From assembly GCA_030015575.1 (NCBI GenBank), contig JASDDO010000026.1, positions 28,164,079 through 28,228,078 on the forward strand: 64,000 nt of DNA, read 5' to 3'. Under the pieces are notes generated by a model. It was not told where the DNA came from. It made no database searches and saw only the letters and a list, made by a program, of their open reading frames with translations. This DNA is from Agapanthus africanus (taxonomy: Eukaryota; Streptophyta; Magnoliopsida; Asparagales; Amaryllidaceae). Below are positions 11,190-22,485 of this stretch, piece after piece; position 1 is the stretch's first letter, and each line of letters starts with the position of its first letter. The position numbers and the translations under genes are program-made.

Positions 11190-12005
11190 CCACGTGGCGC
11201 GTCAGGCGCTTTGCGCCAATTAAAGAGCGCATTGCGCTTCTGTCAGGTAGCACACACGAAGGTGACACGTGTCGCGCTTAGCGCTAAGCGCTAGTTCATT
11301 AGCGCATTGCGCTTTTAATTTGTGAGCGCATTGCGCTTTTAATTTGTGAGCGCTTTGCGCTAGTCTGTTGGCGCGCTAGCGAGTGACACGTGGCGCGCTT
11401 GGCGCTGAGCGCCAGCCTATGAGCGCAGTGCGCTGTTTTAAAACCGCAAAGCGCAAGTGGTGTCTATGGTTGACACGTGGCCTTTATATAGGGCCAATTA
11501 ATTTGTTAAATCAGTTTTAAGAGATCTTTCTCTGATTGATTTGGGAATATTTCCCACCGTTGGATCTTTGATCCTAAGGTTTCTGTTTTACAGAAGATAA
11601 TCTTCTTGTTTCAATAAGATTGAAAAATCTTTCCATAATAGAATTTTAGTTCTGATTAATTAATAATTTATTATTAGTAGATCTTTTGATCTGACGGTGG
11701 GGGGATTTTTAATTCCAGCGCTGGCGCACCTTGCGCTGGCGCACCTACGTTCGACACGTGGCGCGCAGCGCAGAGCGCAAGCGCACCGTGTTTGACAAGT
11801 GGCACGCAGCGCAGCGCAACTGCGCTAGCGCACCTGTGTTTGACACGTGGCGCGCAGCGTAGAGCGTTGTAACTGAAGCGTTGCTTCATCTTTTAAATTT
11901 TGAATTTTGAAACAGAGTTTTGCTCTGATTGGGGGTGCGCTGCCTAGGGTGCAGCGTACCTGGCGCTAGCGCGTCTGCGTTTGACACGTGGCGCGCAGCG
12001 CGCAG
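11190..12005 (-). promoter_or_regulatory. G-box/ABRE-like ACGTG array with GCGC palindromes and TATA box
   Basis: Variants of GACACGTGGCGCGCAGCG occur near 11,198, 11,266, 11,383, 11,467, 11,753, 11,797 (degenerate), 11,840 and 11,981. They are mixed with GCGCATTGCGC and TAGCGCTAAGCGC palindromes. The outer copies are embedded in a repeat of about 140 bp that ends 'TGAATTTTGAAACAGA'. A TATA box for minus-strand transcription lies at 11,483-11,490. CACGTGGC is the core of plant ABRE/G-box sites bound by bZIP and bHLH factors (established), so this looks like the U3 promoter of B. Confidence 0.55.
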
Positions 12006-12129
12006 CGCACAGAATCTGAAGCATTCCTTCAATTTAAATTTTGAATTTTGAAACAGATCTTTATTCTGATTGGGAGAAACAGGGGTCATTGGACGGATGC
12101 CCCTGCCAGCACCTATCCCTAGACCACTG

Positions 12130-12790
12130 GATGGGTACGGGCTAGTCCTCACCCTCTGGCGGCCCGACGAAGAAAAACATCTTCTTCCAATCATGGATGG
12201 AAGAAGGCAGGACGACTACTCCTGACCCGGCTACGCTCCCCCGCTACTTCCTAAAGGAGAGGTAAACCCACCTCGGGTCGTCCGCGCGAGTTCCGGGGTG
12301 ACTCTTGTAAATAAGGGAGGAGGCAAGGATGGAATGACTAAAGGGGATCGCCTGCAACTTCAACCGGACCAGGAACCCAAGGAGAATCCTCCAGGAGTTC
12401 GGCACTAGCTGGCCCGGGGCTAACCCGAAGTAATTTAACGCAGCTACAACCTCGGGAGAGAAAGGCAGGCGCATTCCGGCCCAAAGGGCATTCAGGTACA
12501 AGGCGATCTCTCTACCTCTCGCCTGATCTGCCCTCTCTGCCTCCTCAGCCAATCTTAGCGTGTAGCCGGAGGGAATATGGAAACGCGCAGGGAGCGGTAA
12601 CAAGCTCGTCCTCATATCTTATCGAGGACGACGCACCAGGGACGTCCGCCGCCACCACTCCGGGAACCGCCCCAGACGCGCGACCCCAGGAAGAGGATCT
12701 GACCCCAACTTCCCGAAAGGGCTCCAACCCGGCAGAAGAATCCCTAGAATCTACCCCTACGACATCTACAAACTCCTCAAAACAAGACAT
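12130..12790 (-). pseudogene. Antisense 'gypsy-type putative transposase' gene of element C, frameshifted
   Basis: The minus strand starts at an ATG at 12,788-12,790 ('MSCFEEFVDVVGVDS'), shifts frame near 12,615, and continues as 'GREIALYLNALWAGMRLPF' and 'LAPGQLVPNSWRILLGFLVR' to about 12,244. The latter block resembles the plant family that annotation pipelines call putative gypsy-type transposase or plant transposon protein. The first exon aligns with 'MSSSEVSIDVVGVESG' of element 1 (57,863). Further downstream sequence to about 12,130 resembles 57,130-57,230. The gene is antisense to the element's own pol and LTR and is truncated by element B at about 12,089. Confidence 0.7.
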
Positions 12791-13287
12791 CTAACCTGAT
12801 GGGAGGAAATCCTCGAGGAGGGAAAACACAAGATCCAACCTAAAAGGAGAGCGCCGAGCAAATAAGACTCAGAAAGACGAAGTTGGGAAGAGGGAGAGAC
12901 CCCAAGTCAGGCCTCCCCTCGATTTATGCAGGCGGCGTCCCCATCCAACGGTGACGGTCAACTCCCGCCAAAACGTTTCAGAGCGCTCGATGACCACGAT
13001 CGCTCCACCTGTCGCGAGCATATTGGCTGCATCCCATCAGACGCCAGATGCCTACAGTACGTCACATCAGCCAACCGGCGTCCGACACATGGCCTGTCAC
13101 TTCACCAAAGTGCACACGATCCGGTGCACCCTCTTTAGTGCAGAAGATCTCGTCCTGATTCGCTGACGTCATCCAGAAAATACAACGGATGGCCCGGGAA
13201 CACGCCCAACGGTATCTTCGAAAATGGGGCTCACTTCGGGTGACCCGGCAGACCACTCTCGACCCGACCCGTCAGCTGGTCGGGACG

Positions 13288-13300
13288 AGAGTGGGGGGCT
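13288..13300 (+). other. Polypurine tract of element C
   Basis: GAGAGTGGGGGG lies immediately before the LTR start TGATGATGCTC. Element 1 has the same arrangement at 58,436-58,450, so this is the plus-strand primer site. Confidence 0.7.
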
Positions 13301-13302
13301 AA

Positions 13303-14043
13303 TGATGATGCTCGATATCGGTGATCTCACAGATCATGACACGTGGCAGAAGAGGTGTTCTAGAGTATGCAGGAAAGGGCCTACGGCGGCCGACCAGACC
13401 ACACCTATGCTCGTCCTACCGAGCAAACGCTAGCTCACCTACGAGCCCCCGAGCATAACCGGCATCCTCGGCCTCACGGCTCGTCGCCGAGCTATCGCAG
13501 AACCAAGATACCCTGGCTCTCCCGCCGAGGTCATCTTCCTCGGTCTCATCGACCAACCAACAGCACCGCTTGCAGGCGTAACCGCCATCCCGTGAATCTC
13601 GCCATGCGCGAGATCTCCGCCAGCCACAACCTACGTTCCACGCCACCACGATCCCCCATTAACGGGCATGTCTCGCCATTAATGGGAGGTCCCGCTCATC
13701 ACGCGGGCGTGACGTCGGGAGCGAAACGACCGGCGTGATTCTCGCGTCTACTGCACCTACTGCCACCACTACTTAAACCCCTTTTTCAGATGGTCAAGGT
13801 AAGCAATTCCTATTCCGCTAAGCCGTTACTCTGCTCGGATCTCCAGACTAACTTGATCGTCGGAACCTCGGTGGTACAACCACCCCGGGACTTCCTTGCA
13901 GGGAACTCGGCAACCACAACCTCAACCCATTGAGATCCACATGTTTCAGGAGCGACGGCCTCCAGATCCAATCTTAGCCACCCATCGCAGCCATCAGCAG
14001 ATCAACGGGAAGCAACATCTGAAGGAGATCTACGCCTCCATCA
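13303..14043 (+). mobile_element. 3' LTR of Tat element C (741 bp)
   Basis: It starts TGATGATGCTCGATATC after the polypurine tract and ends ...GCCTCCATCA, like the LTRs of element 1. It shares CGAGC-rich subrepeats and a 'CTTGATCGTCGGA' segment with them. The TATA box present in sister LTRs (CTATATAAACCCC) is degraded here to CTACTTAAACCCC near 13,770. The 5' LTR lies outside the window to the left. Confidence 0.8.
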
Positions 14044-15257
14044 GATCCGTTCCAGAAAATTTTAAAAAACTTGTTCACTCGATATTATTTAGACATCTAA
14101 AAGAAAAAAATGCTTTGTATATATAAATAAAAGAGTATTTTTTATCCATTTATTCATGGGATACAGATTGACGTAAATTCAGATAATATTGGTTAAAAAA
14201 GGGCCATAAAGATATTTATGGATAATTCAATAATTTATTTATGAGAATATAGAAGAGTTACATCCAAAAAGACTTTCTTAAATAAATAAAAATTCCTTTA
14301 CTTTTTCTCTCTTTTAAGACAAATTGCTTATGGATGCTCAACAAGCGCATACGGTCAACACGCCAAATTAATATGATCCAAAATTTCCATACAAATATTC
14401 AACTCAAAAAAGTAACAATATCTTAATGTTACTTCATCCCAACAATATCCAAATGGATGAATTAATATTCATATTATCTCCGCGTAGAAAATTCAAATTC
14501 AAAAACCCACACCCATATCGGGTCGGGTCGGGTCCGGTTCCAGCCAGACCAGTGCCCGGTCCCAGCACCATCAAGGCACGGCTCACGTTAGCAAAACACG
14601 CACCCTTTTAAGAAAAACGAAACCGCTCCCCACCCCCTCTTATATGGATAAAGTGGGGCCCACTTTGTCGTGGGTTCCTTTGGATAAGGATCCGAAACCC
14701 CCGCAGCGCCACGTCGTCGCTCACTCGCTGACGTGTCACCGAGCCGCGTTCGAATCGCGATGGCATGCCAGTTCCAGCCCCGAACCGGTCGAAGGCCCAA
14801 CTGTCCCGAACCGGTCAAAGGCCCAACTGCCCGAGCCTGCGGGACCGCGGGAAGATGGGCGCTACATGATCGACACGTGGTTGGTTCGACACGTGGCGGG
14901 ATCGTGAAGCAGTGCCTTGGTGAGCAGGGCATGTGGGGGCTACGTGGGTGACATCGGACTCGGATCCAGCTGGACCTTTTTATCCTGTGGCCCGTCACCG
15001 GAGCAGGATGGGGCCCCCTACCGACACGTGGCGGTGCGCACCGCTTTTCGAGAAGGCGCCACGAGAATGCCCCCCATGAGTTGTGTTATATCCAAATTAG
15101 CGCTTGATTTTTATTAACACTGCAATAGCATCAGGGGTTGCCAGCCTCTGATGCTTGCTGACATATTTCTCACAACAGAGACGCCATTCCAAACTATGGC
15201 CCCATCCTAGCTAGCTAAAACAGGTTATCCCAATTGCAAGGAATACGTTTGACTTTC
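14044..15257. other. Intergenic; GC-rich segment with ACGTG motifs at 14,500-15,110
   Basis: The first 450 bp are AT-rich without recognisable features. From 14,500 to 15,110 the DNA is GC-rich and contains several ACGTG words: TGACGTGTCACC near 14,730, CGACACGTGG twice at 14,872-14,896, and CGACACGTGGCGG near 15,022. It also holds two copies of 'CCGAACCGGTC(A/G)AAGGCCCAACTG'. The ORFs on both strands show no domain. It may be a displaced promoter or a repeat remnant. Confidence 0.4.
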
Positions 15258-16050
15258 TAAAACCAGCATTTTGCCCTCCCCCATCAACTTCAAATGATTT
15301 CCAAAATACTCTTTATATAAATATTTAATTAAAAAATATTTCTTTTTCTCTCTTTCTATTATGCCCTCGTTTTTTCCGATATTTTCCACATTTTTTGAAT
15401 TTCTTTAAGTTTTTTTTAAAGTGCACCCAAACTTATTAAGCGGCTGTTAAGTTTAGTTTTTCAATTTTATTTACTCTCATCATCATTGTCATCATCATCT
15501 TCACAAAACCCCATATTCATATTCTTTCTTCTCATCCCTTAAATTCCTTCATTGTAATTTTCTTCTCTTCATCTTTGTTCTCTTAAGCTCTTTGTTTTTT
15601 CTCATCTATTTACTTTCAAATTACGAAACCCAAATTTTAGAAAACTCTAACCCAAAAAAATCCTAGAATTATACAAATCCTAACATAAAAAAAATCAATC
15701 AACGCTTACAGAATAGAATATCTAAATCAATCAAATATTATAAGAAAATTTAACTCGATCGATCAAGCAATTTTTTTTTTTGGGGAATTTAAAAACATAT
15801 AAGGAGGTATAAGAACGGATTGTGAGTGTGTGTGTGTGTATTTTGATTTCTATCAAAACTAACCATCATTTAACCATGTTGTGTTTTAAAAAGAATTTTG
15901 GAAGTTGTAGGTAATATGGAAGAATAATGGAGATATATCAACTTTGCATGGAATTTTACCATTAATATAAATATTTTAATTAAATATTTAAATGAAGGGT
16001 ATTTTAGGAATCAATTAAGGTCGAGGGGGGCAAAGTGCTGGTTTTAAAAA
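15258..16050. mobile_element. Non-autonomous DNA transposon with long terminal inverted repeats
   Basis: The left arm (TAAAACCAGCATTTTGCCCT..., about 80 bp, reaching a TATTTAATTAAA stretch near 15,325) is inverted at 15,965-16,050 (...GGCAAAGTGCTGGTTTTA). Nothing coding lies between. Long imperfect inverted ends of this sort fit a Mutator-like non-autonomous element. I could not identify a clear target-site duplication. Confidence 0.6.
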
Positions 16051-16437
16051 CAATGTAATATTTTAAGAGATAAATGTTGTAATTTATTTTAAAGGAAAAT
16101 TTTCATTCTGCATAAAATGGTACACATCAGTTAATATGCAAAATTTACTGAAACAAATGAATATCCGACTTTGGTGAGTTTTTGACAAGCATTTTCATTT
16201 AAGAACTAAACCTTATTGTGTTTGGGCTCTAAAAACATGAATACATTTTTTCCTTCGAAAATTGTGGCATTAATCGTGCCAAATTTTGTTACAACTCCAT
16301 CTTTTACAATTTAAAAAAGAGAAGATCGAACTTCATGATTACACTTCCTTATTGTTTCTCTATTGACAACGACCCATTATAGACATGATGGCTTGGAAGA
16401 GATTAAAATTAAAAGAAAAGGTACAAAGATTAGTATT
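16051..16437. other. AT-rich spacer, no feature seen
   Basis: No ORF with recognisable content and no repeat structure was seen between the inverted-repeat element and the solo LTR. Confidence 0.5.
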
Positions 16438-17244
16438 TGAAGATGCTCGATGTTTCCCATATCGTGACACATGGCAGATGACGTGTCCCGATGCTAGCAA
16501 GAAAGGACCAGGAACGGTATGTCGGTAGAATACCCCGGGTTTGTGGCCCATGGACGTGGCCGACCTTCTGCGACCGACCACACCACTCCTGTGCCCGTCT
16601 TACAAACAACCGTTGGCTCACATCCGAGCCCCTTGCACAACTGGCGTCCTCGGCTCTCTCAGCTCGTCTCCGGGCTTTAGCAGAACCAGGATACCTCGGC
16701 CTCCCGCTCGTCCTCGAGCTTCCCGCCGAACTCATCCTCCTCGGTCTCATCCTGACCGACCCGCAACACTGATCACAGGCTCCCACGCCACGGCTCCGCG
16801 AATCTCGCCATGCACGAGATATCCGCCGCCCACGATCCCGCGTTCCACGCCATCACGATCCCTCATTAACAAGCCCGTCTCGCCATTAATGCGGGATTCC
16901 GCTTATCACGCGGGCGTGATGTCGGGAGCGTAACGGACGGCGTGATTCTCGCGCCTGCTTGCTCATCGCTCCCGCTATATAAACCCCTCTCTCAGACGAT
17001 CGAGATAAGTAATTCTCTCCCCACTAGACCGTTACTCTGCTCAAATATCCGGTCTAACTTGATCGTCGGAGGGTCCTCGGTGGTACAACCACCCCGGGAC
17101 TTCCTTGCAGATAGCTCGGCCACAACAGCCTCAAACCCATTGAGATCCACACGCTTCAGGAGGCAACCTCCAACTCAATCTCAGCCGTCTATCGTCGCTC
17201 GCAGCTACGGAAGGTAACATCTTGATGAGATCCGACATCCGTCA
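16438..17244 (+). mobile_element. Solo LTR of the Tat family (807 bp)
   Basis: It starts TGAAGATGCTCGATG and ends ...GACATCCGTCA, matching the LTRs of elements C and 1 throughout. A TATA box TATATAAA lies at 16,976-16,983, followed by the shared 'TTGATCGTCGGAGGGTCC' (about 17,058). Neither a primer binding site nor a polypurine tract adjoins it. The flanks read GTATT on the left and GCATC on the right, which fits one 5-bp target duplication with two C-to-T changes. Confidence 0.8.
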
Positions 17245-18890
17245 GCATCTAGTCTTGTTACCTTATGAAACATGAGTTGTTCATATGACACAAAAATGTA
17301 ATTGGTTTGCTGGATAGGACATTTGAAACATGATTTGAAAATCACAAGTTCATGATATACAACCAACGAAAAATAGGAGATCAACCTGAATAAAAGAGAA
17401 GATGAGACGGATTCCATAGGAGACACATCTCATTAACTCAAAACAAAAACTAAAAGAAATGCAATTCAATCTATCATTACTTCTCTTAAACCAAAGGGCA
17501 ATAAAAGGTTCTTTGCGGAAAGTAATATATAATTAATGTTGCATAAAACATTTGTTTCAAATGAAGTAATATATATTTTGTATATATTGAGAATGGTTGA
17601 TTATGATTTTGATTGATTTGTGGTATCACAAATTTAACGCAAAAGACTAGTCTTATGAATTAAGATTTCTTCAGTTGATGACAAGCCATAGCATTAATAA
17701 AGCTTTATATTACAATATCTTCTCAAATGAATAGATGATTTTACTACTGAACACTGGTGAAATTTTCCTTCAGCGCACAAATTAGTAAGTTTTGCATGTA
17801 GCATATAACATTAGGATTTGAGAGACAATGTCCATGCTGGCCCCTTTTGCCCATAGTATTAATGTTATCGAGGTTGATTATCTGCTAAGAAAGACGACCC
17901 TCTAGGTAAGAACAATACTTTAACTACCTGCTAGTACGGCCAGCAGCCTTGTATCGGGCCTCCTGTTGAAGACCAAGTACAAAAGGTCCGGTAGGAGGCT
18001 GTAGTTGTATCTAGCCTTCAATAAGAGGCTGTAGTTTTACTTGGCCTCCAATAGAAGGTCAGGCAGTAAACCTATCAGTCATGTTGCCAGTTAGGTAAAG
18101 AATTATTCATTAGGAAATAAGTTTTTGAACTTTAAGCTTTAAAGTATGCTGGTATCTAACAGAGATGGTTTGTCATGAGACACACAATATTGTTTTTTTA
18201 ACTAAACATTTATTCTGTATCAAACTCGGAAATGACTGTTTATCAACCTTTTTAATTGATAAGTGCATTCGCATAATAATGATGCATTAGCAGAAGCCAC
18301 ATGTTTCTTATGGCTGTACCATTTGGCAGTTGACTAGGCATAACACAGACATGGCATCCGTCTTGTAACAAAAAAGAAGAAGATACAATCGAGACCATTG
18401 TTCCTTTCTTCACGTCTATTGTTATAGACATAAAATAACCGACTGGCGACGGTCACGTGGTTACTTCTGGCGTTTCGGTTCTCAGCCAAAACAACTTTGT
18501 CAGCAGGTTATCGTTCAAAAACATAACAGGTTTATCTGGTCATTCTCAAATGTATATTCACCAGGACACCCTCTGGATTATCTCTGGAAAATACAAATAA
18601 TTTAATATTTTCCCATAATAATCTTTGCTTAGAAAAGTTTCCAAATAAATTTCTAAACTGTTGAAAATTACTCTGACATAAGCTCACCTCATGGAAACGG
18701 GATCTGAACACCCGGCCGTTATCTACTCATCCCTGATTCACTCACCTCGCGTCGCTTCCAGTAATAACGGCCTTCAGCTATAATTAAATTCCAACATCCT
18801 TCTGTTCCCACTCGACAGGGGCACTCCCGTCATTTCGCCTCGACCTCACTTTTTCAACCGCTTATCTCCGGTCACTCTACCGCCTCCTCG
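17245..18890. other. Intergenic region and upstream of the TPS gene
   Basis: No gene was seen. A short imperfect repeat of 'AG(G/A)AGGCTGTAGTT' and 'CCTCCAATAGAAGGTC' words lies at 17,940-18,065. A G-box-like TCACGTGG occurs near 18,453, in the likely distal promoter of the TPS gene. Upstream of the coding region the DNA becomes CT-rich (18,820-18,950), typical of plant 5' regions. Confidence 0.4.
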
Positions 18891-19006
18891 CTCCTTATAT
18901 CTCCCCTACTCTCTCACCCTCTCTCTTTCGTCCTCATTATTCCCATTTCTCAGAGTTCCTTATCGGATCCCAAACCCGATAACAACCCGCGAGCTCCGAA
19001 ATCCGA

Positions 19007-19045
19007 ATGGACGTTCTCCTCCTCGTCCTCAACACCCACCGATAA
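19007..19045 (+). promoter_or_regulatory. 12-codon upstream ORF in the TPS 5' leader
   Basis: ATG at 19,007 encodes MDVLLLVLNTHR and stops at TAA (19,043-19,045), 76 bases before the conserved but altered start of the TPS gene. If transcribed, this AUG would be met before the main frame and could reduce or retime translation. Conservation was not tested, so its role is inference. Confidence 0.4.
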
Positions 19046-19217
19046 CAAACGCCTCCAAACAATTCAATTCATTCATTCATTTATTATTTGTTTTTAGAGA
19101 AAGGAAAAGAAAGTGGGGTAAATTGCATCACGATCGTGCGCGAACCTCCTCGATCTGGCTGAATCGGGTTCGGATTTCTCCGATCCGGCCCGGAGCCCGA
19201 CCCGCCTGCCACTTGTC

Positions 19218-22200
19218 ATGACCGTCCCCGGCATCCTCACCGACGCCGACGGGTCCTCCGATCCCGCCACCGCCGAACGCCGCGTCATCGTCTCCAACCA
19301 CCTCCCGGTGACGGCCACCCTCGACCCCGCCGGCGATGGCGGCGGGCGGTGGCGCTTCGAGTGGGATGGCGACGCCCTGGCCCTGCAGCTGCGCTCCGGC
19401 CTCCCCCAATCCTCCGAGACCCTCCACGTCGGCACCCTCCGCGCCGAGGTGGACCCCTCCGACCACGACGACGTCGCCGCCGTCCTCTACGACCGCTTCC
19501 GCTGCATCCCCGTCTTCTTGCCCCCCGATCTCCACCACAGATTCTACCATGGCTTCTGCAAGCACTACCTCTGGCCCCTGTTCCATTACCTTCTTCCCTT
19601 ATCCCTCACCTCTCATCGATTCGATCCAGACCTCTTCAGGGCTTACCTCGGCGCCAACAAGGTCTTCGCTGAACGAGTGATGGAGGTCCTCTCCCCCGAC
19701 GACGACTACGTCTGGATCCATGACTACCACCTCATGGCCCTTCCCACCTTCTTGAGGAAGCGGTCGCCGAGGATAAAGCTGGGTTTTTTCCTGCATTCCA
19801 CCTTCCCATCGTCGGAGATCTTCAAGACCATCCCGGTCAGGGACGAGCTGCTCCGCGCCTTGCTGAATTCCGATCTCATCGGGTTCCATACCTTCGATTA
19901 CGCCAGGCATTTCCTCTCCTGCTGCTCCAGGATGCTGGGGCTGGATTACGAGTGGAAGCGGGGGTATATCGGGATCGAGTACTATGGGAGGACTGTCAGC
20001 ATCAAGATTTTGCCTGCGGGGATTGATATGGGGCAGCTGAGGTCGGCTATTTTGAGCAAGGAGAGTGTGGAGATGGTTAGGGAGCTGGGGGAGAGGTATA
20101 AAGGTAAGGCCTTGCTGCTTGGTGTCGACGATTTGGATATCTTTAAAGGGATCGGGTTGAAGTTTTTGGCGATGGAGCAGTTGTTGGAAGAGCACCAGGC
20201 ATTGGCCGGAAAGGTCGTTTTGGTTCAGATTGCCAACCCGGCCAGGAGCCAGGGGAGAGATGTGCAGGAAGCGCAGGAAGAGATCCATTCCATAATGGGT
20301 CGGATCAATCGGAGGTTCGGGAGGCCCGGGTACGACCCCATCGTTCTCATCGATCGGAAAGTGCCCACCTGTGAGAAGGTTGCGTATTACGCGGTAGCCG
20401 AGTGTTGTGTGGTGAATCCGGTGAGAGACGGGCTGAACATGGTTCCTTATAAGTACACTGTGTGCAGGCAGTGGAGCCCTGCATTGGAGAATTCCGCGAA
20501 GAAGAGTGTGATTGTGGTTTCGGAGTTCATCGGGTGTTCGCCTTCTCTTAGCGGTGCAATTCGCGTGAATCCTTGGAATGTGGATGCCGTGGCGGAGGCG
20601 ATCAATTCGGCGATCACAATGCCGGAACCGGAGAAGCAGATGAGGCACGATAAGCATTACAAGTATGTGAGCTCTCATGATGTCGCGTATTGGGCAAAGT
20701 CCTTTGATCTGGACTTGCAGAGAGCTTGCAGGGATCATTACTTGAAGAGGTGTTGGGGGATTGGGTTTGGTTTGAGCTTTAGGGTTGTGGCGTTGGGTCC
20801 GAATTTTAGGAAATTGTTGGTCGAGCACATTGTTTCGGCTTATAGGAGGACAAATAGTAGGCTTATATTGTTGGATTATGATGGGACGATGATGCCGGGG
20901 AGCTCGATCGAGAAGACTCCAAGCAAGGAGGTGATATCGGTACTCAATGCTTTGTGCGCGGATCCGAAGAATGTGGTGTTTATGGTTAGTGGTAGAGGGA
21001 AGGATTCGTTGAGTAAGTGGTTTGCTCCTTGTGAGAAGTTGGGGATTTCGGCAGAGCATGGATACTTCACAAGGTAATTTGTTTTTCCTTGCTGGGTTTT
21101 TTGCTCTATTTCATTGCCCTAGTTAGTTTGATAAATTTTCTATGATTGCTATTAGCCCGTGTACAGAAGCATTTTCCAAAATGATTCATAGGTTGGGTTG
21201 TTATTGTATGATTACTATATTTAGAGGTTTCCAAAATCAGTGAACAGTTCTTTGGCATAAACACATAATTATAAAATATCCTTTTGATTTACATATATAG
21301 TTGTTTATGAATTAAATTTATAATTATATGCAATATGTTAGATCTTTTGACTTGAGGGTAAATTTCAGTATAATACCTTTAACTATCACTGTTTTTCTAT
21401 AAATTAACCTCTATGAATTTTTTTTAATTACAGTAAAAAACTTACTTAAGCCTTTGTTTTAAGGGAGTTTTTTCTTCTTCTATAAATTACCTCTATGTAA
21501 TGCTTGAAGGAAATGTATTATGATTTTAAGAAAAAACCGAAGCTACTTTATTGAAAACCAGTGATAGTACACCAGACTTAATTATGCATAAACTGGTTTT
21601 AGTAAGAAGTGTTTCATGCTGAATCATTTCCAATTGTTGTAGATGGAGTGGGGATTCTCCATGGGAGTTGTGCCGCTTAGCTCCCGACTTTGATTGGATG
21701 AACATTGCTGAACCTGTAATGAACCATTACACTGAAGCAACTGATGGGTCCTATATCGAACGCAAGGAAAGTTCATTGGTTTGGCATCATCAAGAAGCGG
21801 ATCCTGACTTTGGATCATGGCAAGCTAAGGAAATGCTTGATCACCTTGAAAATGTGCTCGCAAACGAACCTGTTGCTGTCAAAAGAGGCCAGTATATCGT
21901 TGAAGTGAACCCTCAGGTATAATGACATGCTCTCAGTTCTTATGCTTCACATTATCTTGTTTCTTACACTGCTGTTGCACTTGTAATATGTTTTGTTGTT
22001 AGTAAATAGAGTTGCATGTTTTTACTTTTGTAATTTACAAATTCTTCCTTCTTGTAATTCTAACTAGTGGGTTTTGCTTCAACAGGGGATTAGCAAAGGC
22101 AAAGTCGTGGAGAATCTCATCTCCACCATGCTAAGCAAAGGGAAACCCCCAGATTTTGTGTTGTGCATTGGCGACGATCGATCGGATGAGGATATGTTCG

Positions 22201-22418
22201 AGAGCATCTCGAGTTCTATTAGCAATCCATCCTTACCTACAATCGCCGAGGTTTTCGACTGCACCGTTGGCAAAAAGCCGAGCAAAGCAAAATACTACCT
22301 CGATGATACCGTGGATGTGATCAAAATGCTGCAGGGCCTTACTACTACTGCATCGGATAATGCATCAGCTCCGCCAGAAAGACCAAATCTTCAGGTTTCT
22401 TTTGAAGGGTATCTCTGA
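19218..22418 (+). CDS. TPS: Class II trehalose-phosphate synthase-like protein (three exons)
   Basis: The exons are 19,218-21,073, 21,643-21,916 and 22,086-22,418, joined at GT-AG introns (donors AAG|GTAATTT and CAG|GTATAA; acceptors TTGTAG| and CAACAG|). The product is 820 residues from the ATG at 19,218. The N-terminal glycosyltransferase family 20 domain includes 'WIHDYHLM' (about residue 166) and 'GFFLHSTFPSSEIF'. The C-terminal phosphatase-like domain has 'LLDYDGTMMP' (about 553) and 'CIGDDRSDEDMF' (about 737). This layout and three-exon structure are typical of plant class II TPS proteins, which are mostly regulatory and often lack clear enzyme activity. The frame is open 32 codons further upstream, where residues 'SRSCANLLDLAESG' match the usual class II N-terminus. 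The expected ATG there reads ATT (19,122-19,124), with a TAA just before it. Translation probably starts at 19,218, which would lose the conserved N-terminus. GC content falls from the 5' to the 3' end. Confidence 0.93.
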
Positions 22419-22485
22419 AATTTGAATGTCTACAAACTGTTGATATGAAAGAAAGAATTCAGAGGAAGAGTTATTTATAATTTGA

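Larger units (their letters stand above)
10111..12088 (-). mobile_element. 5' LTR of element B (approximate outer end)
   Basis: The inner end is well placed: plus-strand TGTTCCCC at 10,111 adjoins the spacer and primer binding site. The outer end is less certain. I place it at ...GGGGTCA (12,088), because sequence resembling the antisense gene of element C begins just beyond it. Inside are a minus-strand TATA box (TATATAAA at 11,483-11,490), a run of GGAC/GTCC palindromic words (10,676-10,845) and an ACGTG/GCGC-rich repeat region. The second LTR of B is not in the window. Confidence 0.6.

Noticed and set aside
11674..12194. Minus-strand ORFs in the GCGC-rich region
   Set aside because: Translation of the promoter repeats; Ala/Arg/His-rich without a domain.
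13367..13738. ORFs within the LTR of element C (and similar in the solo LTR at 16,491-16,933)
   Set aside because: They lie wholly inside LTR sequence, and the frames are not preserved between the related LTRs.
14588..14998. 136-codon minus-strand ORF
   Set aside because: It lies in a GC-rich segment with overlapping ORFs on both strands, low-complexity composition and no domain.
19599..21059. 486-codon minus-strand ORF opposite the TPS gene
   Set aside because: It mirrors the TPS coding exon in another frame, has no recognisable domain, and its composition (His/Pro/Arg rich) is that of an antisense shadow.
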